The notes under the pieces: model-generated
Seen by the model: only the letters and a program-made list of their open reading frames with translations
The model's database searches: none
Told to the model about the DNA's origin: nothing
Program-made: the position numbers and the translations under genes
Assembly: GCA_027031185.1 (NCBI GenBank)
Contig: JALVEF010000465.1
Coordinates: forward strand, 1 to 7,456
DNA length: 7,456 nt
Reading direction: 5' to 3'
Source of the DNA: Saprospiraceae bacterium
GTDB lineage: Bacteria > Bacteroidota > Bacteroidia > Chitinophagales > Saprospiraceae
Shown: in pieces, positions 1 through 5,302 of the stretch
How positions within the stretch are numbered: position 1 is the first letter of the stretch
Layout: each line of letters starts with the position of its first letter

Positions 1-48
1 ACACCGCCACACCGCTACACCGCTACACCGTTACACCGCTACACCGTC
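1..48. repeat. 8-bp tandem repeat (ACACCGCT-type), 6 units
   Basis: Six consecutive 8-bp units fill the left edge: ACACCGCC, ACACCGCT, ACACCGCT, ACACCGTT, ACACCGCT, ACACCGTC. Only the last two bases of the unit vary. The array ends two bases before the stop codon of the minus-strand dehydrogenase gene and probably continues beyond the window. Because 8 is not a multiple of 3, it is unlikely to be coding. No function can be assigned. It resembles the heptamer array at 1623-1686, which contains the related unit TACACGG. Confidence 0.9.
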
Positions 49-50
49 TC

Positions 51-1250
51 TCATCCCACATAGTCCTGCAAGTAGGCAAAGCGCTCCGTCAGCTTGCCGT
101 CCCGGGTCACCGTGGCCCGCTCGATAATGTCCGTGTCAGTCTGATGCAGCAGTTCGGGGATGATGTGCCGGATGATGGCTTGGCCGAAGTGCTCCGAAGC
201 GTCTTTGGGCAGTTCGCTCGGCAGGTTGTCAATGGTCATCATGTCCACCGCATCGGCGCGGTAAGGGGCCACCTGGGTAGCGGTGCGCGGGTCAAAGCCG
301 AAGACCGGATCGGCGATGGTGGACGCCTCAATGGTGGCAGGTATGGAGGCGTCCGGGGCGATATCACAGGTCACATCGGCGATTACCTGGATGGCGAAGT
401 CCGGAGAGGCCATCTCCTCCAAAGTAAAGAATGCCGGCGCCCGCTTGTCGTAGAAAATACCGTTGATGAAAATGTCCGTTTTGGCGGCATAGGGGAGGAA
501 TGCCGATTCAAACCGGTCGGGGTGGTTATAAAAGTCTTCTTTTTGAAAGTTTACGTCGCCTTTAGGGCGAACGTAGTGTTTGCAACTGAGCTGCGTAAAC
601 ACGGCATCGTGGAAGTCTTCCTGCAGGTACTGCTCCGGTGTCACTTGGCGGATGCCCATATCGCGCAATGTGCGTACCGCGCCCGTGGCCACACGGCCCG
701 TTCCCGTCACGACAATGCGCATGGGGGGCAGTTGTAGTTGGGCATAATAGCGCCTGGCATCCTCATAGCGGTCAAATGTGTACATACGGGGCAGATGAAA
801 GGCGCCCGTGCGCTCACCATAGGTCCAGATGCCGTTGTGTGCGCCTACCATGCCGGCAAATTCGCCAAAAGCGACCAGGCGGCGGCCCTGCCTGTCTGTC
901 AGGGCCTCGTAGTCCACCAGCGTGATGTGTTTGTCCAGGATGGCACGCAGCAGCGGCCGGTTGTAGGCCTGTTTCTTGATGGTATGCGAGAAGAAGAAGT
1001 ACCGTTTACCGGGAATCAGGGCATCAATGGGTACTTCCTTGATGCCGAATAGGATATCTGCCTCGCTGACGTCGGTCCGGACTTCAAAGCCGGCGCGGCG
1101 ATATGCTTCGTCAGGATAACATCGCCCGGAAGACGACTGCACCAAGACGTCCACGCCGAATGTGTCTCGCACATAGCGGGCCTGGTCGGGACTCATGGCC
1201 ACCCGCCGGTCCGGCGGATTTTTCATTTCTCTGATTAAGCCGATGCGCAT
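51..1250 (-). CDS. Saccharopine dehydrogenase (Lys1)/LKR-like NAD(P)-dependent oxidoreductase
   Basis: This 399-residue protein belongs to the alanine dehydrogenase/PNT and Lys1 (lysine-forming saccharopine dehydrogenase) fold family, close to the family's usual size. The N-terminal domain has the opening MRIGLIRE, the RRVAMSP segment (15-21), a lysine in GIKEV (K71) and a histidine in FFFSHT (H89). These correspond in spacing to the catalytic Lys/His pair known for yeast Lys1. A Rossmann dinucleotide-binding loop, GTGRVA, lies at 183-188. The C-terminal DNLPSELPKDASEHFG (341-356) is typical of Lys1 and of LKR domains. The ATG at 1250 is chosen because homology begins immediately; no Shine-Dalgarno is visible. 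A TATCTTTG element lies about 110 bp upstream. Family membership is well supported. The true substrate (saccharopine, lysine/2-oxoglutarate or another amino acid) is not, and no lysine-pathway neighbour is present. Confidence 0.88.
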   Translation of the reverse strand: MRIGLIREMKNPPDRRVAMSPDQARYVRDTFGVDVLVQSSSGRCYPDEAYRRAGFEVRTDVSEADILFGIKEVPIDALIPGKRYFFFSHTIKKQAYNRPLLRAILDKHITLVDYEALTDRQGRRLVAFGEFAGMVGAHNGIWTYGERTGAFHLPRMYTFDRYEDARRYYAQLQLPPMRIVVTGTGRVATGAVRTLRDMGIRQVTPEQYLQEDFHDAVFTQLSCKHYVRPKGDVNFQKEDFYNHPDRFESAFLPYAAKTDIFINGIFYDKRAPAFFTLEEMASPDFAIQVIADVTCDIAPDASIPATIEASTIADPVFGFDPRTATQVAPYRADAVDMMTIDNLPSELPKDASEHFGQAIIRHIIPELLHQTDTDIIERATVTRDGKLTERFAYLQDYVG

Positions 1251-1360
1251 GGGATAGATTTGGTTGGTTCAATATACGTTTGCTTTTGCCGGCAGTACGG
1301 CCGCCGGACCATCAAAACGGGCACGATAATTGCGCCCTTTCGGGTGTATGCACTTCCGCG

Positions 1361-1368
1361 CAAAGATA
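1361..1368 (-). promoter_or_regulatory. Bacteroidota -7 promoter element (TATCTTTG) for the dehydrogenase gene
   Basis: Read on the minus strand, this is TATCTTTGCGCGG, a perfect match to the -7 element TAnnTTTG in its most common form. It would start transcription near 1355 and leave a leader of about 105 nt before the ATG at 1250. I see no TTTG at the expected -33 distance, so the call rests on the -7 element alone. Confidence 0.5.
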
Positions 1369-1473
1369 TGAAAGCGCCGTCGGTTTAAGGCACTTGTCCC
1401 TCCTTTTTCGCACCGTAAAAACTCCCCGCCAAGAGACAGGTCGTATGGCTTGTACACACCAAAAACCGATACT

Positions 1474-1551
1474 ATGCTGATTTCGCTGTTTGTGGTGTAT
1501 GTGGCTTTGCTGTACACGATTTTGTACGTGGAAGCAAAGGTAGAACATTGA
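1474..1551 (+). CDS. Possible 25-residue hydrophobic small membrane peptide
   Basis: An ATG at 1474 opens a 25-codon frame ending in TGA at 1549-1551. The peptide begins MLISLFVVYV and continues with a hydrophobic, tyrosine-rich stretch to about residue 19, then a short charged tail ending EAKVEH. It looks like a single transmembrane helix. A strong plus-strand terminator begins 35 bp after the stop, which shows that something on this strand is transcribed here. No Shine-Dalgarno or well-spaced promoter is evident; the nearest plus-strand -7-like element is TACGTTTG at 1275-1282. The frame is open back to 1372, so a longer form from a non-ATG start such as TTG at 1450 is possible. The family is not recognised. 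Chance is a real alternative for an ORF this short. Confidence 0.3.
   Translation: MLISLFVVYVALLYTILYVEAKVEH
1535..1542 (-). promoter_or_regulatory. Second minus-strand -7-like element (TACCTTTG)
   Basis: On the minus strand this is TACCTTTG, which fits TAnnTTTG. It lies 174 bp upstream of the TATCTTTG at 1361-1368. It could be a distal promoter of the dehydrogenase gene or the start of a short RNA. No -33 TTTG is found at the normal spacing, so this is a weak call. Confidence 0.25.
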
Positions 1552-1585
1552 GAAATGCCCTTGCACCAAGGGAACTCATTTTGGG

Positions 1586-1618
1586 GCTCTCACTGCTGCG
1601 GCGGTGAGAGCTTTTTTT
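1586..1618 (+). terminator. Rho-independent terminator, plus strand
   Basis: GCTCTCAC (1586-1593) pairs perfectly with GTGAGAGC (1604-1611). The loop TGCTGCGGCG can extend the stem by up to three more pairs, including one wobble. Seven T residues (1612-1618) follow directly. No matching T tract is found in the other direction, so it acts on plus-strand transcripts. The only candidate it could serve is the small ORF at 1474-1551, or a non-coding RNA starting upstream. Confidence 0.85.
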
Positions 1619-1622
1619 AGGG

Positions 1623-1686
1623 TACAAGGCCAACGGTCAAAGGTACACGGTCCAAGGTCAATGGACCAAAGGTCCAAGGTTACAGG
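1623..1686. repeat. 7-bp tandem repeat array (TCCAAGG-type), about 9 units
   Basis: The units read TACAAGG, CCAACGG, TCAAAGG, TACACGG, TCCAAGG, TCAATGG, ACCAAAGG (8 bp), TCCAAGG, TTACAGG. All end in GG, with an A two or three bases before it, while the first bases drift. The array starts five bases after the terminator T tract. It is diverged rather than freshly expanded. No function is visible. Confidence 0.85.
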
Positions 1687-1866
1687 TCCCGCACTTCGAC
1701 GTTGCGCAGTGCAGCGCATACTTGCTTTGCCTGGTTTTGGATTTGTCCCCTTGCGTCTTTGCCCTGTGCAGGATGTGCACACTGTGCTCGGTCTTGGATG
1801 TACTGCTCGGCCGGTGCGGCGCTACTAGGAAGCGGCTGCGCCCGGCCGCCGCTCCGGCTGAAGGTA

Positions 1867-1886
1867 GTGCCAAATTTATTTGGCAC
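1867..1886. repeat. Perfect 20-bp palindrome, CCAAAT-TT-ATTTGG core
   Basis: Arms GTGCCAAAT (1867-1875) and ATTTGGCAC (1878-1886) are perfect inverted repeats separated by TT. The element at 2325-2344 has the same arm length, the same 2-bp spacer and the same CCAAAT/ATTTGG core but different outer bases. It could be a dimeric regulator site, a hairpin in RNA or a REP-like element. Confidence 0.85.
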
Positions 1887-1955
1887 AAAAGACGCCGGGC
1901 GCAAGGGAAGGCCTCAGGTTTGTAGCGTGAATAGATAGGAAAGTGCCCTTGCTAC

Positions 1956-1967
1956 CGGCTTCAGCCG
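1956..1967. repeat. Short palindrome with TTCA loop (CGGC-TTCA-GCCG)
   Basis: CGGC and GCCG flank a TTCA loop. The same CGGCTTCAGCCG core recurs with longer arms at 2057-2076, 101 bp further on, so the two look like members of one dispersed repeat family. Confidence 0.65.
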
Positions 1968-1987
1968 ACCTACATGGCTAAATAAAA

Positions 1988-2035
1988 GTTTAGGTGCTCC
2001 TGTTTTTAGCGCAAAAACAGCGGGGGTACCTAAAC
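1988..2035. repeat. Long 48-bp hairpin-forming inverted repeat
   Basis: The outer arms GTTTAGGT (1988-1995) and ACCTAAAC (2028-2035) match perfectly. They continue inward through GCTCC against GGGGT (three Watson-Crick pairs and two G-U pairs). After a 3-base bulge (2020-2022), the inner arms TGTTTTT (2001-2007) and AAAAACA (2013-2019) pair around an AGCGC loop. This gives about 20 base pairs in 48 bases. There is no T tract after it on either strand, so it is not a normal terminator. Confidence 0.8.
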
Positions 2036-2056
2036 AGTCACACTCTGACAACATTG

Positions 2057-2076
2057 CCGTCGGCTTCAGCCGACGG
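2057..2076. repeat. Perfect palindrome with TTCA loop (8-bp arms)
   Basis: CCGTCGGC (2057-2064) pairs with GCCGACGG (2069-2076) around a TTCA loop. It shares the CGGC-TTCA-GCCG core with 1956-1967. The REP-like form (GC-rich arms, fixed tetraloop, intergenic location) suggests a dispersed genomic repeat. Confidence 0.8.
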
Positions 2077-2098
2077 GTAAAGAGCATAAAGAAAATTT

Positions 2099-2141
2099 GG
2101 GGCTTTAGCCCCCGCCTGCCCGCAAAGTTCTCGGGCAAGGC
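2099..2141. repeat. Two adjacent small hairpins
   Basis: GGGGC-TTTA-GCCCC (2099-2112) is a 5-bp palindrome similar in style to the TTCA-loop elements. Immediately after it, TGCCCG (2117-2122) pairs with CGGGCA (2132-2137), flanked by GCC (2114-2116) and GGC (2139-2141) with one bulged A. Neither is followed by a T tract on the plus strand. Confidence 0.6.
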
Positions 2142-2221
2142 GCCGGTAGGTTTTATTCCTGGCTGCATAGATTCAGCGAATCGGGGGTTCCGAGCTTCGA
2201 CGGTTCGACTCCGCTTGAACA

Positions 2222-2261
2222 CTTCGACAGGCTCAGTGTATCACACTGAGCGCAGTGGAAG
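2222..2261. repeat. Hairpin repeat of CTTCGACAGGCTCAGTG type
   Basis: The centre is a perfect stem, GCTCAGTG (2231-2238) with CACTGAGC (2244-2251), around TATCA. The arms continue imperfectly outward, with CTTC (2222-2225) matching GAAG (2258-2261), AC matching GT and G2230 matching C2253. Intergenic repeats of this CTTCGACA-GCTCAG style are, as far as I recall, widespread in Bacteroidota genomes. That is memory, not a search result. Confidence 0.75.
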
Positions 2262-2324
2262 CCCTCGGGCCGAGCCCCGCCGAAGCCTGCACCGCGGCGC
2301 AAGCTCAGCGACCACTCTCACTTG

Positions 2325-2344
2325 CTTCCAAATAAATTTGGAAG
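2325..2344. repeat. Perfect 20-bp palindrome, CCAAAT-AA-ATTTGG core
   Basis: Arms CTTCCAAAT (2325-2333) and ATTTGGAAG (2336-2344) are separated by AA. The architecture is identical to 1867-1886, with the outer GTG/CAC replaced by CTT/AAG. The compensating change on both arms means the symmetry itself has been kept. Confidence 0.85.
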
Positions 2345-2465
2345 TACCGACCGACTGGCCGGCGTGCCGCTACTTGGGGAATATGTTGCGAAATTGTGCA
2401 AAGCAGGGAAACTCTCCCCGCCTGTATGCTCACACATACTTAAACGGAAACGTCCCTGATTAATC

Positions 2466-2506
2466 TGCCAAAATGGCATTTTTCTAACCAAAAATCCCTA
2501 TCTTTG
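2466..2506 (+). promoter_or_regulatory. miaB promoter region with -7 element TATCTTTG and upstream inverted repeat
   Basis: TATCTTTG at 2499-2506 matches the Bacteroidota -7 consensus TAnnTTTG. Transcription would start near 2512, about 20 nt before the miaB ATG. The -33 region is T-rich (TTTTT, 2479-2483) but without a clean TTTG. Just upstream is a small perfect inverted repeat, TGCCA-AAA-TGGCA (2466-2478), placed where an operator or activator site could lie. With the following T run it could also act as a weak terminator. Confidence 0.6.
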
Positions 2507-2532
2507 CCGGACTTTTTTCACACCGTGCACCC

Positions 2533-3963
2533 ATGATAATTGATTCCAGGGAAATAAAAGTGACCACCAGCAAGGAGCAGATGCCCGAACATTTGCAAGG
2601 CTCCGCCTTGCAGCAAGAGAGTCGTTCCGCACATACCAAGAAGTTCTACATCGAGTCCTATGGCTGTCAGATGAACTTCAACGACTCCGAAATCGTGGCT
2701 TCCATCCTCAGCTCCATGGACTACGGCAATACCCGAGATATCGAAGAGGCCGATTTGATCCTGGTCAATACATGCTCCATCCGCGAAAAAGCCGAAGAGA
2801 CGGTGCGAAAGCGGCTCCGCTATTATGAATCTATCAAACGCAAAAAGCCTCATGTCAAAATCGGCGTCCTCGGATGCATGGCCGAACGGATGAAAAAAAG
2901 CCTCCTGGAAGAAGTCGAAATTGTGGACCTCGTCGTCGGGCCCGATGCCTACCGCGACCTGCCGGCGCTCATCCCGGCCGTCGAAGGCGGCGAAAAGGGC
3001 ATCAACGTCTTTCTCTCCCGCACCGAGACCTATGATGACATCATGCCGGTACGCCTGGACGACAATGGCGTCTGTGCCTTCATCTCCATTATGCGCGGCT
3101 GTGATAACATGTGTACCTTCTGCGTCGTGCCCTTTACGCGCGGGCGTGAGCGCAGCCGGGATCCGTATTCCATTCTCGCTGAAGCCGATGACTTGTTTCA
3201 AAAAGGATATCGCGATGTGACGCTGCTGGGCCAAAATGTAGATTCCTACAAATGGACCAATCCCGAGACCGGCGAGACCGTCAACTTCGCCCAATTGCTG
3301 GTGATGGTGGCCGGGGTCCATCCCCAACTTCGAGTGCGCTTTTCTACCTCACACCCCAAAGACATCACCGATGAAGTCTTGTACGCCATCCGCGACCACG
3401 AAAATATTTGCAAGTACATCCATCTGCCTTTACAGGCGGGCAGCAGCCGTATTTTGAAGTTGATGAACCGCACCTACGACCGGCCCTGGTACGAAGCGAA
3501 AGTTCGCCGCATCTATGAAATCATCCCGGACTGCGCCATCTCTTCGGATATGATGGTGGGTTTTTGTACCGAAACCGAAGAAGAACATCGCGAAACGCTC
3601 GAAGTCATGCAACAGGCCCGGTTTTCCATGGCCTACATGTTTGCTTACTCGGAGCGCCCCGGGACACCGGCCCAAAAACGGCTCACGGATGACGTACCGC
3701 CCGAAGTGAAAAAGCGCCGCTTGCAGGAGGTCATCCGCCTGCAAAACCAGATTTCGTATGCCCACAATCGCGCCGACATCGGAAAAGTCTTTGAAGTACT
3801 GATCGAGGGCGATTCCAGACGGTCGGAACGCGACTTTAAAGGGCGTACATCGCAAAACAAAGTCGTCAATTTCCCCAAAAAAGAGGGCTTGCAAAAGGGC
3901 GATTATGTCCGGGTGCGCATTCTCGATGCTACCAGTGCCAGCCTGCGTGGGGAAATTGTCTAA
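2533..3963 (+). CDS. miaB: tRNA-2-methylthio-N6-dimethylallyladenosine synthase MiaB
   Basis: MiaB is a radical-SAM methylthiotransferase that converts i6A37 to ms2i6A37 in tRNAs reading UNN codons, a cytoplasmic step after MiaA. The 476-residue protein shows all three domains. The N-terminal UPF0004 domain (about 36-150) has cluster ligands C45 (YGCQMN), C81 (NTCSIREKAE) and C115 (LGCMAE). The radical SAM core has the CxxxCxxC motif at C190, C194 and C197, plus HLPLQAGSS (297-305) and the MiaB-type SERPGTPA (373-380). A TRAM RNA-binding domain runs from about 414 to 476. NTCSIREKAE favours MiaB over MtaB or RimO. About 35 residues precede the first domain, which is acceptable for this phylum; the ATG at 2533 lies just downstream of a TATCTTTG promoter element. 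The sigma-54 activator follows 11 bp after the stop and is probably co-transcribed. Confidence 0.97.
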   Translation: MIIDSREIKVTTSKEQMPEHLQGSALQQESRSAHTKKFYIESYGCQMNFNDSEIVASILSSMDYGNTRDIEEADLILVNTCSIREKAEETVRKRLRYYESIKRKKPHVKIGVLGCMAERMKKSLLEEVEIVDLVVGPDAYRDLPALIPAVEGGEKGINVFLSRTETYDDIMPVRLDDNGVCAFISIMRGCDNMCTFCVVPFTRGRERSRDPYSILAEADDLFQKGYRDVTLLGQNVDSYKWTNPETGETVNFAQLLVMVAGVHPQLRVRFSTSHPKDITDEVLYAIRDHENICKYIHLPLQAGSSRILKLMNRTYDRPWYEAKVRRIYEIIPDCAISSDMMVGFCTETEEEHRETLEVMQQARFSMAYMFAYSERPGTPAQKRLTDDVPPEVKKRRLQEVIRLQNQISYAHNRADIGKVFEVLIEGDSRRSERDFKGRTSQNKVVNFPKKEGLQKGDYVRVRILDATSASLRGEIV

Positions 3964-3974
3964 TATGAGAAAAC

Positions 3975-5222
3975 ATGACACCAAGCATACAAGAAGTCAA
4001 ACGCCGCTTCGGCATCATCGGGCGATCCCCGTTATTGGATCATGCTCTTGAGACGGCCATTCGTGTGGCGGACTCCGATCTCACCGTTCTGATCAAAGGC
4101 GAAAGTGGGGTGGGAAAGGAGGTCTTTTCGCGCGTCATTCACCAGCTCAGCCCGCGCAAGCACCATCCCTTCATTGCCGTCAACTGCGGCGCCATTCCCG
4201 TCGGCACCATCAATTCGGAGCTGTTTGGGCACGAAAAAGGCGCCTTTACCGGTGCCACTGCCGAGCGCAAAGGCTATTTTGAGACCGTGGACGGCGGCAC
4301 GATCTTTTTGGATGAGATCTCCGAAATGCCCCTGGACACGCAGGCTTTTCTGCTTCGCGTCCTGGAAAACGGCGAATTTATTCGAGTGGGCTCCTCCGTA
4401 GTGCGCAAGACCAATGTCCGGGTTATTGCGGCGGCCAATGTGGATTTATTGGAGCGCGTCCGGCAGGGCAAGTTTCGCCGCGACTTGTACTATCGCATCA
4501 GTATTGTGCCCATTCACATCCCCGCGCTCAAAGAGCGCCGCGAAGACATTTTGCTCCTGTTTCGCAAGTTTGCCGCCGACTTTGCCGAGCGCTACCGCAT
4601 GACCCCGGTCCAGCTGGACGAAGAGGCCCAAAATCTGCTTGTCAACTACTCCTGGCCCGGCAATATTCGCGAGTTGAAAAACTTTGCCGAGCAATTGTCC
4701 GTCTTGTCCGAAAAACGCCTGCTGGGGCGCGAAGATCTGATCAAGGTAAAGCCGGAAATTGTGCGCACCAATATGCCGGTGCCCGTCTTCGAAAATGGCA
4801 GCCCAGAAAACGAAATGCTTTACAAGATTCTGTTGGAGCTGCAAAAAGATGTCAATCAACTCAAAAGGCTTGTGGTCGAGCTGGTCAAATCCAACAACCT
4901 GCGCATGCCCGATGCCGATCTCCTGCACACGGAGGATGTCGCCCCCAATATCAGTCTGCCGGGAGCCCCGCACATTGAAGTCCTGCCGTCCTCCGCTGCC
5001 ACATCCGAGCCTGTCGTTGCCAAGGTAGTCACACCCGACATGCGCGCCGAATACCAAAAGGCCGAAATCGTCGAAGAGTCGCTATCTCTCGAAGATATGG
5101 AGCGCGAACTCATCGCCAAAGCCTTGGAAAAACATCGCGGCCGGCGCCGCGATGCCGCCCGTGACCTGGGCATCTCCGAGCGCACGCTCTACCGCAAAAT
5201 CAAGCAATACGGCCTGGATTGA
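3975..5222 (+). CDS. Sigma-54-dependent transcriptional activator (AAA+ plus Fis-type HTH, no receiver domain)
   Basis: This 415-residue enhancer-binding protein uses ATP hydrolysis to remodel sigma-54 RNA polymerase. The AAA+ domain starts almost at the N-terminus (FGIIGRSPLLDHALETA, 12-28). It carries Walker A GESGVGKE (42-49), an intact sigma-54 contact loop GAFTGA (89-94) and Walker B TIFLDE (109-114). It also has a sensor I segment with N155, arginine-finger region FRRDLYYR (167-174) and sensor II WPGNIRELKN (227-236, R232). A linker of about 110 residues follows, including a likely coiled coil (about 278-308). The C-terminus is a Fis-type helix-turn-helix (about 384-415, DAARDLGISERTLYRKIKQYGL). 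There is no receiver, GAF or PAS domain, so the regulatory signal is not evident. Linkage to miaB is familiar in Bacteroidota. Target promoters are unknown; no convincing -24/-12 site was found in this window. Confidence 0.95.
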   Translation: MTPSIQEVKRRFGIIGRSPLLDHALETAIRVADSDLTVLIKGESGVGKEVFSRVIHQLSPRKHHPFIAVNCGAIPVGTINSELFGHEKGAFTGATAERKGYFETVDGGTIFLDEISEMPLDTQAFLLRVLENGEFIRVGSSVVRKTNVRVIAAANVDLLERVRQGKFRRDLYYRISIVPIHIPALKERREDILLLFRKFAADFAERYRMTPVQLDEEAQNLLVNYSWPGNIRELKNFAEQLSVLSEKRLLGREDLIKVKPEIVRTNMPVPVFENGSPENEMLYKILLELQKDVNQLKRLVVELVKSNNLRMPDADLLHTEDVAPNISLPGAPHIEVLPSSAATSEPVVAKVVTPDMRAEYQKAEIVEESLSLEDMERELIAKALEKHRGRRRDAARDLGISERTLYRKIKQYGLD

Positions 5223-5267
5223 TGCCGTCTTTTTCATCCCGGACTTTTTCCTTTGCCCAAAATAAGC

Positions 5268-5275
5268 TATCTTGG
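5268..5275 (+). promoter_or_regulatory. Possible promoter of the small membrane protein (TATCTTGG)
   Basis: TATCTTGG differs at one position from the consensus TAnnTTTG and is followed by 27 bp before the ATG at 5303. This spacing resembles miaB (26 bp between element and ATG). A T-rich stretch (5245-5249) lies near the -33 position. It supports 5303 as the start of the next gene. Confidence 0.4.
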
Positions 5276-5302
5276 CACGTCAAAGGATTAAAACCTGCAC
5301 CG

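Larger units (their letters stand above)
1619..2465. other. Gene-free repeat island
   Basis: This stretch of about 850 bp has short open frames on both strands, but none shows a start context, domain or amino-acid composition that I would call a gene. Several are simply translations of repeats. It holds a heptamer tandem array, then a series of palindromes and hairpins, listed separately. The density of perfect inverted repeats is far above that of the flanking genes. The right end (2465-2532) is the miaB upstream region. Confidence 0.7.

Noticed and set aside
144..1052. Plus-strand open frames opposite the Lys1-like gene.
   Set aside because: They are shadows of the conserved minus-strand gene, with high Arg/Gly/His composition and no domain.
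1269..1569. Minus-strand frames of 82 and 85 codons upstream of the dehydrogenase gene.
   Set aside because: They overlap the promoter-like elements and the leader, begin at a GTG or without context, and resemble no protein family. The hydrophobic plus-strand small ORF with a terminator is the better candidate there.
1595..1686. The short-period repeats as a possible CRISPR array.
   Set aside because: Units of 7-8 bp without spacers are simple tandem repeats, and no cas genes are present.
1704..1720. TGCGC-AGTGCA-GCGCA as another hairpin.
   Set aside because: Only five base pairs, not repeated elsewhere in the window and within chance expectation for GC-rich DNA.
1880..1896. TTTGGCAC followed by GC 12 bp on looked like a sigma-54 -24/-12 promoter.
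   Set aside because: The -12 element should read TTGCA or TTGCT but is ACGCC, and the TTTGGCAC is simply one arm of the 1867-1886 palindrome.
2190..2222. GGTTCGACTCC near 2201-2212 resembles a tRNA T-arm, suggesting a tRNA or att-site remnant.
   Set aside because: The flanking five-base arms do not pair properly, no acceptor, D or anticodon arms are found, and there is no adjacent integrase. The TTCGAC strings are better explained by the neighbouring repeat family.
1914..2463. Open frames of about 80-100 codons on both strands in the repeat island.
   Set aside because: They run through palindromes and repeats, have low-complexity or arbitrary composition, no plausible start context and no recognisable domain.
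2518..3327. A 269-codon minus-strand frame opposite miaB.
   Set aside because: It is antisense to an unmistakable MiaB sequence with all catalytic residues. The reverse frame is open because of codon bias.
5272..5288. TTGGCACG before the small membrane gene as a sigma-54 -24 element, attractive next to a sigma-54 activator.
   Set aside because: There is no GC at the -12 position (GA instead) and no TTGC nearby.
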